Assembly: GCA_014381555.1 (NCBI GenBank)
Contig: JACNLO010000057.1
Coordinates: forward strand, 19,754 to 83,753
Source: Planctomycetota bacterium
GTDB taxonomy: Bacteria; Planctomycetota; Phycisphaerae; Phycisphaerales; SM1A02
DNA length: 64,000 nucleotides
Direction of reading: 5' to 3'
How positions within the stretch are numbered: position 1 is the first letter of the stretch; each line of letters starts with the position of its first letter. The translations under genes and the position numbers were made by a program. The notes beneath the pieces were generated by a model. It did no database searches, had not been told where the DNA came from, and saw nothing but the letters and a program-made list of their open reading frames with translations. This document shows, in pieces, positions 58,573 through 64,000 of this stretch.

Positions 58573-59721
58573 CTATTTATCTTTAGAACCTTTATATAAC
58601 TCATACCTAAGCAGCCGACAATCGATTTCTGCATTTATAAATGGGGTGCGCTTGGCTACCTTCAACCGAATTGCTGCAATCAAGGGCTTGCCAGAAGTAA
58701 ACACATACCCATCCCAACCAGCGCAGTCCGTTTTCAAAAAGTCGCCAATTCGTTTGTAAGTTGCAATCAAGTCATCATCCTCGCCAAGGCGCACTCCATA
58801 TTCGCCATGAAGAACAATGTCACCTATTCCGTGGGCTGGTGTCTCAGAAAAATCACAAACATGAAAATCAATAAGGTGATCAACACCTGCAGTTACAGCA
58901 TTTTTCTTTGATGCATCGATTGCCTCGGGTTCTATATCCGAAGCAACAATCGGAGCGGGATCTTCTTTTGCAATTAATTTCTTTGCATCCGCCCGTTGCT
59001 GGCTCCAAGCATCTTTGTCTGCGCCAAGCCATTGGTTGCAACCGTAGTTGCTTCGCAGCAAACCGGGCGCTCTTTGTTTTGCAATAAGCGCAGCTTCAAT
59101 TGCAATTGTTCCAGAACCACACATCGGCACAACAAGCGGTTTGCTTCCGTCGTATCTCATTTCCATCAGTACAGCAGCAGCAATCGTTTCACGCATCGGT
59201 GCCATAAACGGCATTTTTCTATAGCCACGATCGGAAAGTTTACGACCAGTCATGTTCAAATATATTCTTGCTTTGTTATCCACCCAGTGCAAATTAACAA
59301 CCATGCCATCTGTGCTTGACCCAGAATCGGGGCGTTTCCCGCTGGCCGAAATAAGTTTGTCACAAATCGCATCTTTCAAACGCATGTTTGGAAACATAGA
59401 GTTTGTAATTGTTTCGTTTCGTACATTCGATTGCACCGACACAAAACCATTTGGATCAATCACTCTATCCCAAGGAAGCCGCTTTGCTTCACTGTAAAGT
59501 TCATCAGCGTTACGGCAATTGATATCCGCAAATCGTTGCAAAACATGAAACGCCGTTCGCAATCGTAAGTTCAGCATCATGCAATCGGTTGTTGTCGCTT
59601 CAATTTCAACACCTGTCTTGTCCATCGAAAAACATTCAAAACCAAGCGCTTCAAGTTCTTGTTTTAAATATGGCGCCAAACTTGGGGCGCATGTAACTCT
59701 TGTCTTACGTAGTTTGCACAT
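58573..59721 (-). CDS. THUMP-domain RNA methyltransferase, RlmL/COG0116-like
   Basis: A 382-residue class I methyltransferase with an N-terminal ferredoxin-like/THUMP region and a SAM domain. Visible: VPMCGSGTIAIEAALIAKQRAPG (SAM site, quoted in part), VASDIEPEAIDASKKNAVTAG, IDFHVCDF. In RlmL-type enzymes the catalytic loop reads NPPYG; here the aligned stretch is VLHGEYGVRLGEDD, with NPP replaced by HGE. The tail after YGVRLG continues normally, so this is a real substitution, not a frameshift. Target base cannot be given. Confidence 0.83.
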   Translation of the reverse strand: MCKLRKTRVTCAPSLAPYLKQELEALGFECFSMDKTGVEIEATTTDCMMLNLRLRTAFHVLQRFADINCRNADELYSEAKRLPWDRVIDPNGFVSVQSNVRNETITNSMFPNMRLKDAICDKLISASGKRPDSGSSTDGMVVNLHWVDNKARIYLNMTGRKLSDRGYRKMPFMAPMRETIAAAVLMEMRYDGSKPLVVPMCGSGTIAIEAALIAKQRAPGLLRSNYGCNQWLGADKDAWSQQRADAKKLIAKEDPAPIVASDIEPEAIDASKKNAVTAGVDHLIDFHVCDFSETPAHGIGDIVLHGEYGVRLGEDDDLIATYKRIGDFLKTDCAGWDGYVFTSGKPLIAAIRLKVAKRTPFINAEIDCRLLRYELYKGSKDK

Positions 59722-59747
59722 TAGGTTTTGAATAGTACATTAATGTG

Positions 59748-59795
59748 GGGACATCCATCATCATTATCTCAAAGAGAAATGATGATTGTTGTCCC
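59748..59795. repeat. Imperfect hairpin with GGGACA/TGTCCC ends
   Basis: A 48-base inverted repeat (GGGACA...ATCATCATT...CTC AAA GAG...AATGATGAT...TGTCCC), with a few mismatches, between the methyltransferase and zinc-ribbon genes. The ends echo the GGGGACA elements at 56.9 kb. Confidence 0.65.
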
Positions 59796-59830
59796 ATTTG
59801 CGAGTTGTTGAGTTCGGTAACTCAAGAGTC

Positions 59831-60133
59831 CTATCTTCTTGCATTTGCCATAAACTTGCGATGATCAAATCCACCATCAGCGAGATGACCTAGTATTTTA
59901 TATTCAAAGTACCCCTTACCCCAAGTCCAAGGCATAAACCACTTTGCTTCTGAGACATGCCTCCGAACCACTTTCGCCCACGTATCACGAGCGTTCAAAT
60001 CACACTTTTCGCCACACTTAGGACACGTCTTAAAATGCAACGCTGCAAGAATATGATCACCACTATAAAACGGTCCACACAAAAACAAACATTCGTGTTG
60101 TGCGTACGTCAACCACTTCCCTTTTTTAGGCAT
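59831..60133 (-). CDS. Small zinc-ribbon-like protein
   Basis: A 100-residue soluble protein. Cysteines in CLFLCG near residue 14 and CPKCGEKCDLNARDTW near residue 37 suggest a zinc-binding ribbon. The C-terminal half is aromatic and basic (WFMPWTWGKGYFEYKI, GGFDHRKFMANARR). No family recognised. It starts 10 bases before the M60 gene's stop on the same strand... its own start at 60133 follows that stop at 60143, so it may be downstream in the same unit. Confidence 0.55.
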   Translation of the reverse strand: MPKKGKWLTYAQHECLFLCGPFYSGDHILAALHFKTCPKCGEKCDLNARDTWAKVVRRHVSEAKWFMPWTWGKGYFEYKILGHLADGGFDHRKFMANARR

Positions 60134-60142
60134 AGATGCCCA

Positions 60143-62188
60143 TTATAGTTGAGGTGCCATCCAAACAGGTAATCTTGAAAGGGTTGTGTCATTTAGCAAA
60201 GATTCTGATAATGGCATTCCCCACATTTTATAAAACGGACGCAAATCATGTTTCGTAGATATAGATAATCGTCGTACCCACTCGTCCATCTTTGCTTGGT
60301 TATCGGCTGGACGCTGACTTGCAGGCATTGCTTCATATTCTTTAAAAACTCTCGTCATTGAATCCCAACCAAACTCTTTTTGAAGTTGGGCATACGAAAC
60401 CAGTGCAATCCCAGGACTCGATTTCCACTTTGCAAAATCAGAGCCTTCTTCTAGATATTTTTTTGCAGAAGCGCGCTGTCTCTTAAGCCACCCATTCTCC
60501 CACGGTTCAATACCACAAAGCACTTCACCTGCATGCAGTGAAAATAAATTGCATGTCACTTCACCAGTACCTGCAAATGTCCACCATCCTCGCTGGCGAT
60601 TATGACCAAGTTCATGAAAGTGTCCCCAACTTCCTCGCTTTGTTAAATCTACAACATCAACAACTCTCGCGAGTTTCCCTTTTTTGGGTGTTGCTACATC
60701 AACGCCAGTCATAATTGGATAACCACTATGCATGTACCCAGCAGAAATTTGCTGGTCAGCAACAAATCGTTCTGGCCTAGCAACTATCTCGACACCTGCA
60801 AGTTCGCAATGTGAACTTACGACTTTGTCCCAGAAGTTTGAGACTTCTTCGGGATTGTCAAGTTCACGAACCGCTGAAGAAGGAACACTTAAAATCATGT
60901 GATGCCCTTTTATCTCCGCCCATGGCGCTGGGTTTTTACGTTCCACGAACCAATCCGTCTCAGTGTCATCAATATCAAACAGTGGTGCTTCGACAACACC
61001 TGATATTGAAACATCTATATCGATAGCGTTCTTGTTCGCCACAAAGTAAATTAGCCCGCCCCATGGAGTTGCAACGTCCATTTGATTGTGTAGAGGAAGA
61101 ACGTGTGTTATTTCTGGCCATCTTGTCCATGAATCCTTATGCCAGAGTTTATCTTTGTGGCAGCCAATGCGAATTGACCAGTCATTTGGATCACCTTCCA
61201 ACACTAACAATGTAAGCTTCTCGCCAGGACTCAAGTACAAGCCAGTAGATTGCCACCCACGAACCGAACTATCAAGATTAAGTTGTTCACTGCCACGCAG
61301 AATAGTTTTGTCAACCGTTCCAGGGAACACTTCACTCCCATCCGCTGCTACAACATCATTGGCAGGCAAGTCCTTCCACTCTGAAGAAAAGTTTGTAACG
61401 AATAAGCGCCTTCGTACATCGTTTGATTTGACAGGCGATTGTTTCGAAGGCCCTTGCAATCTATCGCTCTGGATAACTTCATTTACTTTCTTCCTGAACG
61501 AATGGGAAACTTGCGCTGCATATTGCAAAGCGCCTGAGCCAACTGGTGAACAGGGTTCTCCAGAAGCAATTTTGTTCAATGCAAAACCCGCATTTGTTTC
61601 AGGTTCAATTTCACCAAGTTGAAACTCACCACCATTTCCCTTGGCATAATTTCCGCCGTACTGCATCCCCAACTTCGCCATCACTCTGTTTTGAGAAAGA
61701 TCGTTTTGCAAATTTTTACCTGTCACTTGCACCCATCCCCACGGGCACGCACTTGCTATCACACCCCCACCACCTTCAATCCACTCGAGCAATTTAGTTT
61801 CATTTTCTGAAGACAACTGCATGTTTTGTCCCCACATGAGAAGGTCTACTTCGTCCCAGTTTTTTGTGTTATTTTTTAATGTACCAATGCGTGGCGATTC
61901 TTTTTGCGAAGCCCACTGTGCAACTTGGTTCATAAAAGGAATCGCAGTTCCATCTTTAACACCTGAAACATACGAACCATGTGCAATTGCGAAAAATCTT
62001 CCGTGACCATAGGTCGCCGCTACTGCAATTGGCTGCGATTTATTTTTCCCAACAACAACTGGAAACGCTTCCTCTCCCCAAACTGCCATGGTTCCGGGCG
62101 TTCCAAGGACAGGTATCGAATCGATACCATCCACCATTGCTGAGTGAGGGATTATGAGTGCACACATAAAAATTATAAGAGTATGCAT
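60143..62188 (-). CDS. M60-like (enhancin) metallopeptidase, exported
   Basis: A 681-residue secreted protein with a signal segment (MHTLIIFMCALIIPHSAM). The N-terminal third looks like a GATase/ThuA-like domain (VAATYGHGRFFAIAHGSYV, EGGGGVIASACPWGW). The C-terminal half holds the gluzincin motif HELGHNRQ near residue 523, followed after 13 residues by a glutamate in TGEVTCN, i.e. HEXXHX13E. M60-like proteases cleave mucin-type glycoproteins; the host glycoprotein link is family knowledge and need not apply to a marine bacterium. Two small membrane genes lie just upstream. Confidence 0.85.
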   Translation of the reverse strand: MHTLIIFMCALIIPHSAMVDGIDSIPVLGTPGTMAVWGEEAFPVVVGKNKSQPIAVAATYGHGRFFAIAHGSYVSGVKDGTAIPFMNQVAQWASQKESPRIGTLKNNTKNWDEVDLLMWGQNMQLSSENETKLLEWIEGGGGVIASACPWGWVQVTGKNLQNDLSQNRVMAKLGMQYGGNYAKGNGGEFQLGEIEPETNAGFALNKIASGEPCSPVGSGALQYAAQVSHSFRKKVNEVIQSDRLQGPSKQSPVKSNDVRRRLFVTNFSSEWKDLPANDVVAADGSEVFPGTVDKTILRGSEQLNLDSSVRGWQSTGLYLSPGEKLTLLVLEGDPNDWSIRIGCHKDKLWHKDSWTRWPEITHVLPLHNQMDVATPWGGLIYFVANKNAIDIDVSISGVVEAPLFDIDDTETDWFVERKNPAPWAEIKGHHMILSVPSSAVRELDNPEEVSNFWDKVVSSHCELAGVEIVARPERFVADQQISAGYMHSGYPIMTGVDVATPKKGKLARVVDVVDLTKRGSWGHFHELGHNRQRGWWTFAGTGEVTCNLFSLHAGEVLCGIEPWENGWLKRQRASAKKYLEEGSDFAKWKSSPGIALVSYAQLQKEFGWDSMTRVFKEYEAMPASQRPADNQAKMDEWVRRLSISTKHDLRPFYKMWGMPLSESLLNDTTLSRLPVWMAPQL

Positions 62189-62433
62189 TATTTTTCTTCG
62201 AGTTTATTATCAAGATCATCTTCTAAAGTTTTTGCACTTGAAGATAATGCAGCCCCGAAACATATTCCCAATGCTGTTCCAATAGCAATCCACAATCCTA
62301 TATTACCGGTGATAGAACCAACAATCACACCAACTGCTGAACCAAACACTAGCCCTAGTCCGACATTGTTTGAGTTACTTTCAGGCGGTTCGGTTTTATT
62401 CTGTTTCTTGTTCTTCACTTGCATTGTCCTCAT
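62188..62433 (-). CDS. Small glycine-rich membrane protein, paralogue 1
   Basis: An 81-residue protein with a polar N-terminus (KNKKQNKTEPPESN) and two glycine-zipper-like helices (GLGLVFGSAVGVIVGSI, LWIAIGTALGICFGAAL). Strongly similar in layout to the next gene (GNIGLWIAIG versus DNISLWVGVG). Start uncertain (62433 or 62424). Its stop overlaps the M60 start. Function unknown. Confidence 0.6.
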   Translation of the reverse strand: MRTMQVKNKKQNKTEPPESNSNNVGLGLVFGSAVGVIVGSITGNIGLWIAIGTALGICFGAALSSSAKTLEDDLDNKLEEK

Positions 62434-62617
62434 GGTTGCCACCACCACAACATGACGATGTACGACCAAGGCCGAGTGCTAGACCAACTGCTACTCCAAC
62501 GCCAACCCATAAACTAATGTTGTCTGAAAAATAACCAACAACCAACCCAAGAATCGCACCACCAAGAATCCAAGGTGCTGGGCAAGAACCTCCGCCTGTT
62601 TTGCATGATTTTGACAT
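62396..62617 (-). CDS. Small glycine-rich membrane protein, paralogue 2
   Basis: A 73-residue protein with the same two-helix glycine-zipper layout (WILGGAILGLVVGYF, LWVGVGVAVGLALGLG) plus a short cysteine cluster (SSCCGGG) and CKTGGGSCP at the N-terminus. It overlaps paralogue 1 by about 38 bases. A tandem duplication is the likely origin. No family recognised; cysteine pairs may bind metal or form disulfides. Confidence 0.6.
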   Translation of the reverse strand: MSKSCKTGGGSCPAPWILGGAILGLVVGYFSDNISLWVGVGVAVGLALGLGRTSSCCGGGNHEDNASEEQETE

Positions 62618-62637
62618 ACTTTAGTTATACCATAAAT

Positions 62638-62670
62638 AAAAAAAAGACCTCGGCATATGCCAAGATCTTT
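62638..62670 (-). terminator. Rho-independent terminator after tRNA-Thr
   Basis: On the minus strand, AAGA-CT-GGCA / TGCC-AG-TCTT around loop TA with two mismatches, followed by a run of T residues. Confidence 0.75.
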
Positions 62671-62673
62671 AAA

Positions 62674-62746
62674 AGCCGCCGGTGGGACTTGAACCCGCAA
62701 CCTCAAGATTACAAATCTAGCGCTCTACCAGTTGAGCTACGGCGGC
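62674..62746 (-). tRNA. tRNA-Thr (anticodon TGT)
   Basis: Minus strand. Acceptor GCCGCCG/CGGCGGC is perfect; D arm GCTC/GAGC; anticodon stem CTAGA/TCTTG with one T-T mismatch, loop TTTGTAA, anticodon TGT (62711-62713 complement); T arm GCGGG/CCCAC with one C-A mismatch. A terminator follows. CCA is not encoded. Two stem mismatches make it slightly unusual, but the overall fold is convincing. Confidence 0.88.
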
Positions 62747-62818
62747 ATGTGGGATTTGGACTTGCGTTCGCTTGCCCACTGTCCACGAGGCGGGTAGGAT
62801 ACCAAATTCAAGTGAATA

Positions 62819-62901
62819 GGGCGAGTACCCAAGTGGACAAAGGGGGCAGACTGTAAATCTGCTGGCGTACGCCTTCACAGGTTCGAATCCTGTCTCGCCC
62901 A
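62819..62901 (+). tRNA. tRNA-Tyr (anticodon GTA)
   Basis: A class II tRNA with long variable arm. Acceptor GGGCGAG/CTCGCCC; anticodon stem GCAGA/TCTGC around CTGTAAA, anticodon GTA at 62853-62855; variable arm TGGCGTACGCC; T arm ACAGG/CCTGT. CCA is not encoded. Its 3' end forms the left arm of a large palindrome. Confidence 0.95.
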
Positions 62902-62941
62902 TTAAATAACCCATGTCAAAGACATGGGTTATTTAATGGGC
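62897..62941. repeat. Perfect 21-bp palindrome overlapping the tRNA-Tyr 3' end
   Basis: 62897-62917 is the exact reverse complement of 62921-62941, with loop AAA. The left arm begins with the last acceptor bases GCCCA of tRNA-Tyr. No T tract follows, so it is not a standard intrinsic terminator. Confidence 0.93.
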
Positions 62942-62964
62942 AACGCGTGCTAAGCGCACGCGTT
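62942..62964. repeat. Hairpin AACGCGTGC / GCACGCGTT
   Basis: A perfect nine-pair stem with loop TAAGC, directly after the tRNA-Tyr palindrome. Confidence 0.85.
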
Positions 62965-62970
62965 TGGATC

Positions 62971-63027
62971 CTCGCTGTTTTATGCAGGGAAAGAGCGAAG
63001 CGCCCATCCCCTGCATAAAACAGCGAG
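62971..63027. repeat. Hairpin with perfect 19-bp arms
   Basis: 62971-62989 and 63009-63027 are exact reverse complements (core GCTGTTTTATGCAGG). The loop holds AAAGAGCGAAGCGCC. The right arm is included in the 73-base direct repeat. Confidence 0.92.
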
Positions 63028-63059
63028 TCTCCGAGACAAGATTCGGCGGCGCTGATTGC
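62987..63059. repeat. 73-base direct repeat, copy 1
   Basis: Matches 63130-63202 with one mismatch. Contains CGAGACAAGATTC (63032-63044), an inverted near-copy of the tRNA-Tyr 3' sequence GAATCCTGTCTCG. Confidence 0.92.
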
Positions 63060-63129
63060 TACCGCAATCATCGGCGACAAATCCTGTCTCAGTGGTTTCA
63101 ATATCAAATTTACAATTGTTTCATAAGAA

Positions 63130-63202
63130 GGGAAAGAGCGAAGCGCCCATCCCCTGCATAAAACAGCGAGTCTCCGAGACAAGATTCGGCGTCGCTGATT
63201 GC
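63130..63202. repeat. 73-base direct repeat, copy 2
   Basis: Second copy, lacking the left hairpin arm; it ends at the edge of the IS3 remnant. Confidence 0.92.
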
Positions 63203-63205
63203 GTA

Positions 63206-63869
63206 AATTTTGTCTCTGGGGTGCTGGTGGACGATACCCTAGCGACGAATGTAGTCTGATTGTGTTGTAGTTGTTTCGCCATTGTTCGATTAATACTTTT
63301 ACTTCAGTCAATGTATAAAAGATTTCACCATTGAGTAATTCATATCGAAATTTGCCATTAAAACTCTCAATGAAGACCATGATAAAACTAGCCCAACGGG
63401 CTTCCTGGTTCAATGTACTGCGTCTTCACACCGACTTTCTTCAACCACCCACGTACTGCCTTTGCAGTAACTTCTGCGCCGTTGTCTGACCTGATGTGCT
63501 TAAGTACGCCACGTGTCGCCATGAGCCACACAAGTCGTTCTAGTACATCTTCGCTTCGCAAATATCTTGCGACATCAATCGATAAACATTCTCTTGTGTA
63601 TTCATCAATAACATTTAACATCCGAAAACTTCTTCCATCGTGTGTCCGTGCGTGTACAAAGTCGTAACCACATACATGATCTTTGTGTTCTGCGCGAAGT
63701 CACACGCACGATCCATCGTTAAACCAAGGACGTCCTCGTTTGGGCTGATTTTTAGGCACTTTCAGTCCTTCCTGCTTACTCCAGGCACTGACATGCCTTT
63801 CGATAAAAGCACTTAGGCTTCTCTGACTTTGTTGATGATCTGCTTGGTTGAGTGTCGTTTCCTTGCCAT
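63206..63869 (-). pseudogene. Decayed IS3-family transposase (orfA/orfB remnant)
   Basis: Minus-strand remains of an IS3-type element. An orfA start reads MARKRHSTKQIINKVREA then a TAA before VLLSKGMSV. The frame then jumps to orfB sequence EGLKVPKNQPKRGRPW, so most of orfA and the orfB N-terminus are deleted. An in-frame TGA follows NDGSCV where an arginine is expected. The integrase core (DFVHARTHDG, NVIDEYTREC, RSDNGAEVTA) breaks after YIEPGSP, where 10 extra bases shift the frame to ESFNGKFRYELLN; it ends LGYRPPAPQ and runs into the repeat. Not functional. Confidence 0.85.
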
Positions 63870-64000
63870 GTATTCCTACATTCCAAATGTGTCCCGACCG
63901 CGATTTTATCGCATAAGAACTGAATCAGTTTTTTGTGGCAGGTCAGAAGGAATGGACAGAATGTGGTGATTTTTCTAATGAGTTACATTGAGAAATATTT
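63870..64000. other. Flank of the IS remnant, no gene
   Basis: 131 bases to the window edge with no supported gene. It should contain the IS right end, but I could not pair an inverted terminal repeat, as the left end is lost. Confidence 0.3.

Noticed and set aside
62971..63202. Possible CRISPR array
   Set aside because: Only two copies of a 73-base unit, with internal hairpins and no spacers of even length.
62916..63205. C-terminal half of a long minus-strand frame
   Set aside because: Beyond LGYRPPAPQ it only translates the hairpin repeats; it is read-through from the IS3 remnant.

Overview
The window looks like chromosomal DNA from a low-GC, probably marine member of the Planctomycetota, most likely class Phycisphaerae. 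The clues are a dockerin-like EF-hand C-terminus of the GVTDLLAIIGQWG type on a secreted protein (57022-58536), a long secretin with a glycine-rich insert, an LptD-type outer-membrane protein, an RF-like GGQ protein in a tsaD operon, and the overall set of informational proteins. This placement is inference from protein character; no 16S gene is present. Most of the window is dense core genome. The right end, from about 56.9 kb and especially after 62.6 kb, becomes accessory.

Layout. 0-6.4 kb: an edge-truncated gene and hflX on the minus strand, then a plus-strand run S41 protease - tsaD - RF-like - M20 amidohydrolase. 6.3-8.0 kb: an FHA-GAF-HD-GYP signalling protein on the minus strand. 8.0-18.8 kb: rplK-rplA-rplJ-rplL and rpoB-rpoC, with a clear terminator after rplL and a new promoter before rpoB. 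18.9-22.9 kb: minus-strand secretin, STAS protein and RsbW-like kinase. 23.1-26.7 kb: carA and priA, divergent. 26.8-34.3 kb: sucA-sucB followed directly by a fragment of the division/cell-wall cluster (rsmH - LysM protein - FtsL-like - ftsI). 34.3-40.1 kb: a UbiA-family prenyltransferase (minus), then ribH-nusB-ftsY and lptD. 40.1-43.1 kb: rny-efp-rsmA on the minus strand. 43.1-43.5 kb: a gene-free stretch rich in inverted repeats. 43.5-45.4 kb: an orphan double ABC-2 permease. 45.4-49.5 kb: pdhA-pdhB-pdhC plus an unknown gene on the minus strand. 49.7-52.3 kb: tRNA-Arg, rpsT, a CPBP protease and a thioredoxin lipoprotein. 52.3-54.9 kb: a translationally coupled oxidoreductase pair and a small membrane protein. 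55.2-56.9 kb: a sigma factor with a structured leader, and pheA. 56.9-62.6 kb: palindromic GGGGACAGTCCCC elements, a dockerin-tailed secreted protein, a THUMP methyltransferase with an altered catalytic motif, a zinc-ribbon protein, an M60-like metallopeptidase and two small membrane paralogues. 62.6-64 kb: tRNA-Thr, tRNA-Tyr, a cluster of hairpins with copies of the tRNA-Tyr 3' end, and a decayed IS3-family element.

Working together: the genes cover translation and transcription (L11/L1/L10/L12, RpoBC, NusB, EF-P, S20, RsmA, RsmH, TsaD, FtsY), both 2-oxoacid dehydrogenase E1/E2 sets of central carbon metabolism (no E3 here), septal peptidoglycan synthesis, and outer-membrane assembly. No CRISPR array, prophage or complete mobile element is visible. 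The best candidates for undescribed biology are the structured intergenic region at 43.2-43.45 kb, the tRNA-Tyr-associated hairpin cluster at 62.9-63.2 kb, the LysM gene inside the division cluster, the GGQ-only release-factor-like protein, and the RlmL-like methyltransferase lacking NPPY.
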